Source of the DNA: Affinirhizobium lemnae
Lineage (GTDB): Bacteria; Pseudomonadota; Alphaproteobacteria; Rhizobiales; Rhizobiaceae
NCBI RefSeq assembly: GCF_022968395.1
Contig: NZ_JALJQZ010000012.1
Location: 1-64,000, forward strand
Length of the DNA stretch: 64,000 nucleotides
Direction of reading: 5' to 3'
The first letter of the stretch is position 1; each line of letters starts with the position of its first letter. The translations under genes and the position numbers were made by a program. Under the pieces are notes generated by a model. The model saw only the letters and a list, made by a program, of their open reading frames with translations, searched no databases and was not told the DNA's origin. Positions 9,151 to 18,092 of this stretch are shown in pieces.

Positions 9151-9765
9151 ATGACCGCGCTCATCGAGCACATCGTTTTCGACATCGGCAAGGTGCTGAT
9201 CCACTGGGATCCCACGATCCCCTACCAGAGGATCATTCCCGATGCGGACGAGCGGCGCTGGTTTTTCGGGAATGTCTGCACCCATGACTGGAACATGGAG
9301 CAGGACCGTGGGCGTGAATGGCCCGAGGCCGAGGCGGAGCTGATCGAGAAGTTTCCGGACCACGCGGACAATATCCGCGCCTTTCGTCAGAACTGGCATG
9401 AGATGGTGGTCCCCGCCTATCTCGACAGCGTGGCCGTCATGGAACGCCTGATCGAGCAGGGTCACGACGTGACGATGCTGACCAATTTCGCCGCCGACAC
9501 CTTCCGCCACGCGCGCGAAATGTATCCGTTTCTCAACAAACCGCGGGGCGTGACCGTGTCGGGCGAAGTGCGGCTCATCAAGCCGGACATTGAAATCTAC
9601 CAGCGACATACGCAGGAATTCGGGCTTGATCCGGCAAAGACGCTGTTCATTGACGATGCAGCGATCAATGTGGAGGGTGCGAAAAAGGCCGGATGGAAGG
9701 CGGTGCAATTTACCGGTATCGACACGCTCAGGGCCGATCTGCACCGGTACGGGTTTAGTGTCTGA
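9151..9765 (+). CDS. HAD-superfamily subfamily IA hydrolase (YihX-like)
   Basis: This 204-residue haloacid-dehalogenase-type hydrolase has motif I FDIGKVLIHWD (the nucleophile D, with glycine two positions later as in the YihX-like branch), motif II LTNF, the lysine in RLIKPDIEIY and motif IV FIDDAAINVEGA. The helical cap lies between motifs I and II. YihX-type enzymes dephosphorylate sugar phosphates such as glucose-1-phosphate, but the substrate here is unknown. It follows mutY closely and ends before a strong bidirectional terminator at 9812-9848. Confidence 0.85.
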   Translation: MTALIEHIVFDIGKVLIHWDPTIPYQRIIPDADERRWFFGNVCTHDWNMEQDRGREWPEAEAELIEKFPDHADNIRAFRQNWHEMVVPAYLDSVAVMERLIEQGHDVTMLTNFAADTFRHAREMYPFLNKPRGVTVSGEVRLIKPDIEIYQRHTQEFGLDPAKTLFIDDAAINVEGAKKAGWKAVQFTGIDTLRADLHRYGFSV

Positions 9766-9811
9766 GGGGCGTCAGCGCCGCAAAATCATCATCACGAGTA
9801 ATTGCTAAAAT

Positions 9812-9848
9812 AAACGCCCGGTCCTTGAGGGAAAAGGACCGGGCGTTT
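9812..9848. terminator. Bidirectional intrinsic terminator between HAD and ccrM
   Basis: A perfect 15-bp stem (9812-9826 with 9834-9848, loop GAGGGAA) sits between two convergent genes. On the minus strand the stem runs into ATTTTAGC after a closing TTT, a good tail for ccrM. On the plus strand the closing TTT is followed by GGTTCCTT, a weaker tail for the HAD gene. Confidence 0.8.
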
Positions 9849-10007
9849 GGTTCCTTCCGCCGACTGGAGGTCAATCCCCGGGGGAAGGGCTCATCGACGA
9901 GGCGGTGGATCGGTCGTCGTCAATGAGTTCATTTGAACTAAAAACGACAATACGGCGAAATTGGTTCCCGAACTCTTTTCAAAAGGCAGGGGAGCCATGC
10001 CATTTTC

Positions 10008-11207
<1,200 letters not shown>

Positions 11208-11397
11208 ACTGAAGAAGATCCGAAAATTGCGAGAAATGCGTCTGCCTGCGGACGTTACATGGTAAATGGCAGCGGCCAACTGGGCCTGACATTCGTCAAG
11301 CAAGCGTGATTGGCAGCTATGCGCTCAGCCGGATTGTTATCCTCAAGGGGCTCGTGTAGGAGGACGGCACCCCCGGAAATTTTGAGCAAAGACTAAC

Positions 11398-12087
11398 ATG
11401 AGTGGATTTGACCTTATCATCTTCGACTGCGACGGCGTTCTGGTCGATTCGGAAATCATCGCGGCACAGGTCGAGTCTCGCCTGCTGACGGAAGCGGGCT
11501 ACCCAATCTCCGTCGAGGAAATGGGCGAACGCTTCGCGGGCATGACCTGGAAGAACATTCTTCTGGCCATCGAGAAGGAAGTCGACATTCCCCTCTCCGC
11601 CTCCCTGCTCGACAAATCGGAAAAGCTGCTCGACCAGCGGCTGGAGCGGGATGTGAAGGTGATCGAGGGCGTGAAGCTGGCGCTGTCGCGGATTTCGACG
11701 CAGGCCTGCATCTGCTCCAACTCCTCCAGCCACCGGCTGGATATGATGCTGACCAAGGTTGGCCTGAAGCCCTATTTCGCCCCGCATATCTTTTCCGCCA
11801 AGGATCTTGGGCCGGACAAGGTGAAGCCGCGCCCGGACATTTTCCTGCACGCGCTGGAGACGTTCAAGGTCTCCCCTTCCCGCGCCGTGGTAGTGGAAGA
11901 TTCCGTGCACGGCATTCACGGCGCCGTCGCCGCTGGCTGCCGGGTGATCGGTTTTACCGGCGCATCGCATACCTATCCGAGCCATGCCGACCGGCTGACG
12001 GATGCCGGTGCTGAAACGGTTATCTCGCGCATGAGCGATTTACCGGCAACGATTGCGGCGCTGGGCGAATGGGTGGGTGCGGTGTGA
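11398..12087 (+). CDS. HAD-superfamily IA hydrolase (phosphoglycolate/sugar-phosphatase-like)
   Basis: This 229-residue phosphatase has the full HAD-IA set: motif I FDCDGVLVDSE, a helical cap, motif II CSNSSSHRLD, the lysine in KVKPRPDIFL and motif IV VVVEDSVHGIHGA. Such enzymes hydrolyse small sugar or glycolate phosphates. The exact substrate is not evident. It is divergent from ccrM. Its last codons (12003-12087) recur in decayed form at 17121-17183, followed by a terminator. This suggests that the DNA between 12088 and about 17120 was inserted at this gene's 3' end. Confidence 0.88.
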   Translation: MSGFDLIIFDCDGVLVDSEIIAAQVESRLLTEAGYPISVEEMGERFAGMTWKNILLAIEKEVDIPLSASLLDKSEKLLDQRLERDVKVIEGVKLALSRISTQACICSNSSSHRLDMMLTKVGLKPYFAPHIFSAKDLGPDKVKPRPDIFLHALETFKVSPSRAVVVEDSVHGIHGAVAAGCRVIGFTGASHTYPSHADRLTDAGAETVISRMSDLPATIAALGEWVGAV

Positions 12088-12735
12088 GGCCTGTAATACT
12101 ATAGTGGAGTGACATGAGAATCGAAAAGATTCTGCCTCGCAAACAAGAAGTTAGAGCGCCTATCTGATACCGTCAGAGCATTGTGCTCTAAAACACAAAT
12201 GGCTGGGATCTGAAATGGACCCGGGTCTTCCGGGTCTGATTTACATCATTTCTTATCTTTATTTGTCGCACACTTTTTGCGTGCGTACTACCCGATCTCT
12301 GAATAGAGTCTGCTCTTGCGACGACATAGAGTATCCAGTGAAAACGGGATCACCTGCAGTGCTCTATCTCTTAGTTTTTTGCTCAGTCGGAACGTAAACC
12401 GCTGACGCACTTTGACTGGACGTGCTCTATATTGTCCAAAGTCAAAGAACAACCAGAAGACACATAGAAAAATCCGCAAAACTAGAGATATATAAATTTC
12501 GTCATGCCTCGTATGAAACATTGCATGTGAGCAACATATCCGAGAAAAACTCGCCTTTTCGTTTAACAATATTGAGTTTTACAAATTATCTATCATCATA
12601 TTGCTTCAGGAATAAGCTCATCAAACCCATTGTCGGCCTGGCACCAAATGTCGACTCATGAACCCTACCTCTCCGACTACTCAATCCTTGCGTTACTAAT
12701 GCTTTGGGCGCGTAGAGAGATACATTTTCTATAGT
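12088..12735. other. AT-rich non-coding left part of the accessory segment
   Basis: No credible gene is seen. Open frames at 12215-12397, 12288-12569 (minus) and 12422-12661 lack family character and good starts. A small hairpin with 7-bp arms (GACCCGG at 12218-12224, CCGGGTC at 12230-12236) could end the HAD transcript. A 6-bp hairpin lies at 12175-12189. Base composition becomes clearly AT-rich from about 12240 to 12730, unlike the genes on either side, which fits acquired DNA. Confidence 0.5.
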
Positions 12736-13848
12736 TTGGAACGCGGCTTGTTGAATTTAAAATTGATCGACCAAATTTACGAAGCGGCTTTCGTGAGCGA
12801 GACTTGGGAAACGGTTTGCTGCGAAATAAGCTTGGAGATCGAAGCGTACTCAGCTTCTCTTATCACGATCGATGGGCAGCAATCATTCAACTGGGTATCC
12901 AGTCCCAACATTCGGTCAGATATGGAGCGTTTTTCGTCGAGCCCCCTCCGCTTCCAAAATATCCGCCCAGCACGACATGAAGCGCTGTCCCCCTATTCGT
13001 TCATGCGCGACGTGGACCTGATGACTGAGGAAGAGATTGCGGTGGACCCCATCTACACGCAGTTTCTTCACCCTCTCGGCCTTGGATGGACGGTCGGAGA
13101 CATGATCAAAGAGCCCTCAGGCCATACAATTATTTTTGACATCATCCGGGAACGAACAGCCGGTCCATTCGAACAAAAACATGTTGCACTATTAAACACG
13201 TTGCGTCCGCACCTCGCCCGCGCAGCAACAACCTCAAGTCGTATTCATTTTGAAAAGATAAATGCGGCGGTTCGAGCTTTGGAACTTGTCGACCTACCTG
13301 CAGCCATCATTACACACCAGGCAACTGTACTTGCGGCGAATAGCCTGATGGAGGATTTCTCCCCTCAGATAGTCGTTTCCGCTTACGACAGGTTGATTTT
13401 CGGCTCATCAACCACGAATGCAAAATTCCAGGAGGCAATCACGCGGCCAAACTCCAGTTCTTCAAGCTGTTCGCTTCCTCTGCCCCGCACTGAAGTCCTT
13501 CCTCCGGCAGTTGTCCATCTCGTGCCCATCCGTGGCAACGCGAAAGATATATTTACCAACGCGGCCTATTTCGTGATTGCCACCTCCGCGGACCGTTCAA
13601 AAGTCATCGATAGCGAAACGCTGCAAGGATTGTTCGATCTATCACCGGCTGAAGCACGTGTGGCCCGTTCACTGGCAATGGGCAATGATGTAGCGACCAC
13701 CGCCCGCGAATTTGGCATCAGTATCGAAACGGCACGTTCGCACGTGAAGTCAGCGCTCAGCAAATGCGGAATGACGCGTCAGGTTGACCTCATAGCCAAC
13801 ATCATCACCCATCGCCCGCTGAGCCGCAACGACGAAAGTCAGGGCTGA
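12736..13848 (+). CDS. LuxR-type HTH transcriptional regulator (first of a tandem pair)
   Basis: This is a regulator of about 370 residues with an N-terminal sensor-like region of unknown ligand and a C-terminal LuxR/GerE helix-turn-helix at roughly residues 298-365 (LSPAEARVARSLAMGND, ETARSHVKSALSKCGMTRQVDLIA). It is a clear paralog of the next gene. Shared blocks include IYEAAFV-x-E-x-W near the start, LRPHLARA, LPAA, PAVVHLV and GLFDL. The N-terminal region lacks the acyl-homoserine-lactone pattern of TraR/LuxR proteins and reads more like a PAS-type fold. No ATG fits the start. TTG at 12736 is the longest option after an upstream stop at 12697, and the tandem TTGs at 12748 and 12751 are alternatives. 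Target genes are unknown. Confidence 0.75.
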   Translation: MERGLLNLKLIDQIYEAAFVSETWETVCCEISLEIEAYSASLITIDGQQSFNWVSSPNIRSDMERFSSSPLRFQNIRPARHEALSPYSFMRDVDLMTEEEIAVDPIYTQFLHPLGLGWTVGDMIKEPSGHTIIFDIIRERTAGPFEQKHVALLNTLRPHLARAATTSSRIHFEKINAAVRALELVDLPAAIITHQATVLAANSLMEDFSPQIVVSAYDRLIFGSSTTNAKFQEAITRPNSSSSSCSLPLPRTEVLPPAVVHLVPIRGNAKDIFTNAAYFVIATSADRSKVIDSETLQGLFDLSPAEARVARSLAMGNDVATTAREFGISIETARSHVKSALSKCGMTRQVDLIANIITHRPLSRNDESQG

Positions 13849-13893
13849 GGAGCCGGTCGCAAATCATCAGCTTTTTAAGAAAGGAAGCACACA

Positions 13894-15027
13894 ATGCAGG
13901 GGCAAGGAAGCGCTTTCAACGCAAGCAGGGGGCTACCGGCGTGCCCCGACCAATCGATTGTCGACTCCATCTACGAGGCGGCCTTCGTCCCTGAAATCTG
14001 GCCACAAATCCTCGACCATATGGCGGCCGCCGTCACCGGGCACGGTACCGCCTTGTTCAATCCCAATGAGAAGACACCACGCGCCATCTCATCTGCCTCG
14101 CTTGCCGAACTCGATACGAAGATGGTGACAGAAGGTTGGCTGCAGCGAAACACCCGTGCTGATCGGCTGCTAACCATCCAGCATCAAGGCTTCGTCGATG
14201 AGGCCAAATATGTTTCGCCTGCCGATTACCAGGCAGAACCAATTTTTACAGAAGTTTTGGATCCACTGGGATACGGCTTTGGTGCCTCGACATTCATAAC
14301 CGGCCCGAGCGGCGACAAGATTATCTTTGCCGTAGAGAAGAAGAAATCGACAGGACCAATCACGGCCGAAGCAATCCGGTACCTGGATCAATTGCGCCCG
14401 CATTTGGCGAGAGCGACCCTTATGTCGAGCCGATTGGCTTTCGAGCGAATCAATACAGCCATGGCTGCTTTGCAACTGAGCGGCCTTCCGGCAGCGATGC
14501 TAAGCGCGTCCGGAACGGTGCTTGGCACCAATCCTCTTCTGGAAGCGCTGGAGCCACAACTCATGATAGCAGCGCATAATAGCATCCGATTCCAACATGT
14601 TGCCGCAAACGACATTTTGCTACAGGCGCTTCAGGCCTTCAAACTGCACGGAGGCCTGGCAGGCCGATCATTTCCGTTGCCACACTATGAAGAATGTTCT
14701 CCAGCAGTGGTCCATCTGGTGGCGATTGAAGGCCATGCACGCGACATTTTTAGTCAGGCAGCATTCCTCATGGTGGTCACGCCGATTGATCGCAGTAAGG
14801 TTCCCTCGGCCGAAACCATTCAGGGACTATTCGATCTGACGGCGGCAGAAGCAAAAGTCGCCCGTGAACTTGCGTCTGGCAGTAATGTGGCCAATGCGGC
14901 GCAGGATCTTTCCGTCAGTCAGGATACGGTACGCACCCACATCAAGGCGATCCTCGCCAAATCCGGAATGTCCAGGCAGACGGACTTTGTGGCCGCCATT
15001 GCCAGTATCCGTACGATTACCGGATGA
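13894..15027 (+). CDS. LuxR-type HTH transcriptional regulator (second of a tandem pair)
   Basis: This regulator has 377 residues with the same layout as its upstream neighbour: a sensor-like region to about residue 300, then a LuxR/GerE HTH (LTAAEAKVARELASGSNVA, VRTHIKAILAKSGMSRQTDFVA). It starts at ATG 13894 after a clear GAAAGGAAG ribosome site, 45 nt behind the first gene, so the two are probably co-transcribed. The paralogy suggests a local duplication followed by divergence. No partner kinase or signal synthase is next to the pair, so a directly sensed ligand or a heteromeric pair is possible. Confidence 0.8.
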   Translation: MQGQGSAFNASRGLPACPDQSIVDSIYEAAFVPEIWPQILDHMAAAVTGHGTALFNPNEKTPRAISSASLAELDTKMVTEGWLQRNTRADRLLTIQHQGFVDEAKYVSPADYQAEPIFTEVLDPLGYGFGASTFITGPSGDKIIFAVEKKKSTGPITAEAIRYLDQLRPHLARATLMSSRLAFERINTAMAALQLSGLPAAMLSASGTVLGTNPLLEALEPQLMIAAHNSIRFQHVAANDILLQALQAFKLHGGLAGRSFPLPHYEECSPAVVHLVAIEGHARDIFSQAAFLMVVTPIDRSKVPSAETIQGLFDLTAAEAKVARELASGSNVANAAQDLSVSQDTVRTHIKAILAKSGMSRQTDFVAAIASIRTITG

Positions 15028-15124
15028 GCCGGATTTCACATTTCGACACCTGTGTCTAATCTCTGAATAAGCAAACGAATACAAAGATATAATACGAGAA
15101 CGACACTGACTGAGAATGCTGTAT

Positions 15125-15143
15125 TTAATGATTTATTAACCAT
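15125..15143 (+). promoter_or_regulatory. CtrA-type box upstream of a small lipoprotein gene
   Basis: TTAA at 15125-15128, seven bases, then TTAACCAT at 15136-15143. This matches the full CtrA recognition pattern TTAA-N7-TTAA, extended by the CCAT favoured in rhizobia. The box ends 35 nt before the preferred TTG start of the lipoprotein at 15179. The same pattern and spacing occur at 16525-16543. Confidence 0.55.
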
Positions 15144-15178
15144 GATTCGTGAAAATGGTGAAAACGGAGAGATTCGCC

Positions 15179-15568
15179 TTGACACGAAATATGTTGTTTC
15201 TGACCCTCGCCTTTTCGTGTGGCCTTGCATCATGCACGACAGTGCAGAAGCCGGACGATGCTCCCGCGCCAAAAGCAGTCGTACAAGTCATTTATCCCTA
15301 CAAGTACAAGGGAGAAAAGTGCTTTACCCGCTTTATCGAAGATGTTCCAGCTGACGAAGTCTGCGTAAAGAAAGATATCGTCTCCTATAATCCTGCACCG
15401 GTGGCTTATTACTCACACGCTGAAGATTTTCCCGACTACGTTCGAGCATTGTTTGCAGCAGCGAAGGTGGAACAGGTCTTGGCCGATCGCAAAGAAGGGC
15501 CGCCAATGCCAGAGAACATGAAAGCGGATACCTCTACACCGGCCGCAACAACGCAGCATACGCTCTGA
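15179..15568 (+). CDS. Small putative lipoprotein of unknown function
   Basis: This encodes about 129 residues. The N-terminus is a lipoprotein signal with lipobox LASC, after which the cysteine would be acylated and the protein anchored in the envelope. The mature part has two further cysteines (EKCFTR and DEVCVKK) flanking an acidic stretch and a Thr/Ala-rich tail. No family was recognised. TTG at 15179 is preferred because GGAGA lies 8 nt upstream and the signal peptide then has normal length; GTG 15149 and ATG 15155 are longer options without a good ribosome site. A CtrA-type box lies directly upstream. Confidence 0.6.
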   Translation: MTRNMLFLTLAFSCGLASCTTVQKPDDAPAPKAVVQVIYPYKYKGEKCFTRFIEDVPADEVCVKKDIVSYNPAPVAYYSHAEDFPDYVRALFAAAKVEQVLADRKEGPPMPENMKADTSTPAATTQHTL

Positions 15569-16049
15569 ACCAACCTTGCAACAGCTATCTTGCTTTAACG
15601 CCCATTGGTAAAGAGAATAAAGGGCTCATGCAACCGGTTACAGGTATACGGCATCAAGGCCTGTTAAAGCAGTCGGCACGCAAGACATACCTCGCCTTCT
15701 GCGTGCCGACAAATCTAACCGCAAGCACTCTGATGAGCACGAAGACGCGGCGGCGTTCCGGCTGGAGGTGCGGACCCCTGCATCACCCTTCGCTTTCAGC
15801 TTGACACTTGCGATTTACGCGGCGCGCAACCCGTGAAATCCATGCTTTGCGCAGCAAGCCCCCATTTCAAAGCATTTTTCTGCAGCGAAACGGAACCTTG
15901 GCTCCAACGCCACAGTGAGGTACCGGAACTCTCGGCCCCGGCACCCTTTTCACACAATCCTCTGAGGTAATCAGAGGCTCGCAGCCCTGACAATTCCAAA
16001 CACCGAAATGCTCATTCCGGCTGGAACTGCTCGAGGGGGCAAACTCAGA
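15569..16049. other. Intergenic stretch with one hairpin, no gene recognised
   Basis: Between the small lipoprotein and the convergent exported-protein gene I see no credible reading frame. The only clear structure is the inverted repeat at 15672-15710. The stretch shows no motif I recognise. Confidence 0.4.
15672..15710. terminator. Hairpin with 11-bp perfect stem downstream of the lipoprotein gene
   Basis: GTCGGCACGCA (15672-15682) pairs perfectly with 15700-15710 around a 17-nt loop. It is about 105 nt past the lipoprotein stop. The plus strand continues AAATCTAACC, without a T-tract, so termination would be weak. A structured small RNA or 3' UTR element is also possible. Confidence 0.35.
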
Positions 16050-16364
16050 TCAGCACTTTATCTTGAACAGGGTCGTGTGCTGGGGCTCTTCTTCACGCGG
16101 TACTGCAATATAGACGTCGTCAAGTTTGCGCATCTCGACGCGCGACTTGCCTTCGAATTCGTCATCCTTCCACTCCCAACCGCCGGGACGCACGAGTTGG
16201 CCGCGCGTTTCGATGACGATCTTGGCCGGAACCTTCTGAACCCGGTAGCACTCGCGAGTGTCCTTGTATTCGTAACGCTCGATTTCGCGAGCGTTCACAG
16301 CGGATGCGCTGATGGCTGGAAGCGCGACAACTGCGGCAAGTACAACAGCAGACATAAGTTTCAT
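16050..16364 (-). CDS. Small exported protein of unknown function
   Basis: This encodes about 104 residues. ATG at 16364 is chosen because GGAAGGA lies 7 nt upstream and a clean signal peptide follows (MKLMSAVVLAAVVALPAISASA). The mature part is small and charged (REIERYEYKDTRECYRVQ, then a Gly/Trp-containing strand) with two cysteines, one at the very C-terminus (FKIKC), that could form a disulfide. It is probably a periplasmic protein. It reads opposite to its neighbours in the accessory segment. Confidence 0.65.
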   Translation of the reverse strand: MKLMSAVVLAAVVALPAISASAVNAREIERYEYKDTRECYRVQKVPAKIVIETRGQLVRPGGWEWKDDEFEGKSRVEMRKLDDVYIAVPREEEPQHTTLFKIKC

Positions 16365-16524
16365 TCTTTGATCCTTCCTTGACACATTACACAGACACCA
16401 GAAGACAAAATGATCTTTTTCCAAGTCATCATCTCTTTTGCCGGAGTCCAGTTTTACATTTAAACTATTACCATCGAGTTAAATTTCGTTCTACTGATTC
16501 TTTTTGACTCAATAAAAATCCGCA

Positions 16525-16543
16525 TTAATATTAAATTAACCAT
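16525..16543 (+). promoter_or_regulatory. CtrA-type box upstream of a small exported-protein gene
   Basis: TTAA at 16525-16528, seven bases, then TTAACCAT at 16536-16543, a full match to TTAA-N7-TTAACCAT. A further TTAAC overlaps the end (16543-16547). The box ends 34 nt before the ATG at 16578, almost the same distance as in the 15125-15143 box. The region is AT-rich, so chance matches are more likely than elsewhere, but two full matches with equal spacing argue against chance. Confidence 0.55.
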
Positions 16544-16577
16544 TAACATATAAAATTTTACGGAAAGGAGAACAGTT

Positions 16578-16907
16578 ATGCAAAATTTATTATTTTCCCT
16601 GCTGCTGATGCTGCCATTGGCCGGAAACATTGCAGCTGCCGACGACCAGTCAGTCCCCGCCGTGTTTGTTGAAGGCAAAGGTGATGAGGGCTTCTCGGTA
16701 CTGCTGCTGAAGGAGTATGGCGAGGTAAGGCGGGAAATTGTGCAGCATCTCAGCTGCAAGGATTTCTCGTCGTATCCAGACCCGCTTCGAAAGGTGAAAG
16801 TGTTCACCTGCGACGAGCGTGAGTTCTTTTTTGACAAGGCCGCAAACACGTATGTGTTCCATGAACTCGTCGACAGAACATCGGTCTCATCCAGCATCGC
16901 GCCATAG
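16578..16907 (+). CDS. Small exported protein of unknown function
   Basis: This encodes 109 residues starting at ATG 16578 after a strong GGAAAGGAG site. The signal peptide is clear (MQNLLFSLLLMLPLAGNIAAAD). The mature protein of about 88 residues has two cysteines (HLSCKDF and VFTCDER) with a charged beta-rich pattern, so a disulfide-stabilised periplasmic protein is likely. No family was recognised. The upstream region is AT-rich and holds a full CtrA-type box, so expression may follow the cell cycle. Confidence 0.65.
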   Translation: MQNLLFSLLLMLPLAGNIAAADDQSVPAVFVEGKGDEGFSVLLLKEYGEVRREIVQHLSCKDFSSYPDPLRKVKVFTCDEREFFFDKAANTYVFHELVDRTSVSSSIAP

Positions 16908-17120
16908 CACGCGCGATGCACCTGCAATGACGCCCTCAACGTTGGAATGAGAAGCATGATGGTAGACACAATAGACTCCGAAATTGGAGCAATTGGCCTA
17001 ACATGTGACAGAGTGAGACAAATCACCCATATTGGGTAGAAGCTACAAAAAAGTACTCGAGCGCCTGTCGAGCTAAGATCACTCGATGGGCATTAAGTTC
17101 TCAAGGCAAGGCGGTGCATT

Positions 17121-17183
17121 TGCCTACGCTGAAGCGGTTATCTCGCGCATGTGCGACCTGCCAGATGGGGTGGAGCGTTGTGA
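17121..17183 (+). pseudogene. Decayed second copy of the HAD gene 3' end
   Basis: Bases 17121-17157 match 12003-12039 of the HAD gene, including 17 identical bases (CGGTTATCTCGCGCATG) and the peptide AVISRMCDLP against TVISRMSDLP. After a gap of about 20 nt, 17166-17183 matches the HAD gene's last 18 bases at 14 positions and shares the TGA stop. The rest of the gene is absent. An intrinsic terminator follows 16 nt later. The copy looks like the original 3' end of the HAD gene, displaced by an insertion. Confidence 0.5.
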
Positions 17184-17198
17184 ACTGACAAACAAAAT

Positions 17199-17228
17199 GG
17201 GGCCGGATCGCGCGCGCATCCGAACCCC
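17199..17228. terminator. Intrinsic terminator behind the HAD remnant
   Basis: GGGG and CGGAT arms (17199-17208) pair with ATCCG and CCCC (17218-17228), with a small bulge, around a CG-rich loop. TTTT follows on the plus strand, and ATTTTGTTTG on the minus strand. It can serve both the displaced HAD 3' end and the convergent lipoprotein gene at 17264. Confidence 0.6.
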
Positions 17229-17263
17229 TTTTGCTGATACCGCGATATTTTACCGCCTCGGTT

Positions 17264-17845
17264 TTACCGCTTATTGCGGCCGCTCTTTTTGACCGTGGCA
17301 TCATCGAAGCCGATGCGAACGCGGGTAAAGGTGGAAACGCCGCCCATCTGGTTGGGGATCGAGACATCCGCCTTGTCGAACAGGAACTGCGCGACACCTT
17401 CCGCAGGAACATCCACGGCAGTGCTCTGCGTCTGCGAGTAAATAACCTTGTCGCCTTCGCCAATGACTTCGACATTGATCGGCAGGGAAATTCGGCCAGG
17501 CTTGCCAGCAGGGCCGATGACCACGCGGCCTTGCGCCTGTACGCGGATGGTCAGCGTTGTGTCATTGGCGGTGCAGGCGCGCGTGGCCTCAGACAGCGAA
17601 GCGCGATAGATGAGCTTTGCCGGATCATCCTTGGCATTGCCCGCATACGCGTTCTTTATTGCCGATTGCTCCAGCATCACGACCTGCGGACAATAGGCCT
17701 GCACGACGGGCGTTACGGCCTGTGCGGCAGCAGGCTGCGCAGAAGAGCCGAGCGAAAGACCCGATACCGGTGAAGACGAATTGCAGCCTGCGAGGATTGC
17801 GAGAAGCGCGAGCGGTAGGAACTTGAGCGATTGCTTGCCAGACAC
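17264..17845 (-). CDS. Putative lipoprotein, conserved rhizobial type
   Basis: This encodes about 193 residues with a lipoprotein signal (KFLPLALLAILAGC) and an acylatable cysteine. The mature part begins with a Ser/Ala-rich linker. An ordered domain follows with two cysteines (YCPQV, RACTANDT) and several beta strands (TLTIRVQAQGRVVIGPAG, ISLPINVEVIGEGDKVIYSQT, FLFDKADVSI). This suggests a periplasmic beta-sandwich. No enzyme motif is seen. GTG at 17845 with AAAAGGG upstream is preferred over ATG at 17890, which has no ribosome site and would add a charged extension before the signal. Confidence 0.65.
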   Translation of the reverse strand: MSGKQSLKFLPLALLAILAGCNSSSPVSGLSLGSSAQPAAAQAVTPVVQAYCPQVVMLEQSAIKNAYAGNAKDDPAKLIYRASLSEATRACTANDTTLTIRVQAQGRVVIGPAGKPGRISLPINVEVIGEGDKVIYSQTQSTAVDVPAEGVAQFLFDKADVSIPNQMGGVSTFTRVRIGFDDATVKKSGRNKR

Positions 17846-18092
17846 GTGACTGCGACCCTTTTCTTCTGAACGGTCCCGAATAGGCGTCATGAATACGCAT
17901 TCCGGGCTTTCACGTCAAATTTTGATGGTCTATACCAGCGCCCAACGGAAAAATCGATTGGCATTGCAGCTGAATTTTACCTGTCGCAGAAGAGTTTGAT
18001 GCGAACCAGGCAAGGTGGCGGCAGTGAAAGCGGCGTTTCCCCACCATGCCGGTCTCTCCGGCGTCTCTTGGATTGTGCTCAGGAATACGGTC

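Noticed and set aside
12288..12569. 93-codon minus-strand frame in the AT-rich region
   Set aside because: No ribosome site and no protein-like conservation pattern; AT-rich non-coding DNA.
13894..15027. Quorum-sensing acyl-homoserine-lactone receptor
   Set aside because: The HTH is LuxR-type, but the N-terminal region lacks the autoinducer-binding pattern, and no synthase gene is nearby.
12736..16907. A phage-defence island or toxin-antitoxin locus
   Set aside because: No nuclease, ATPase, toxin or antitoxin motif was found; the cargo is regulators and small exported proteins.
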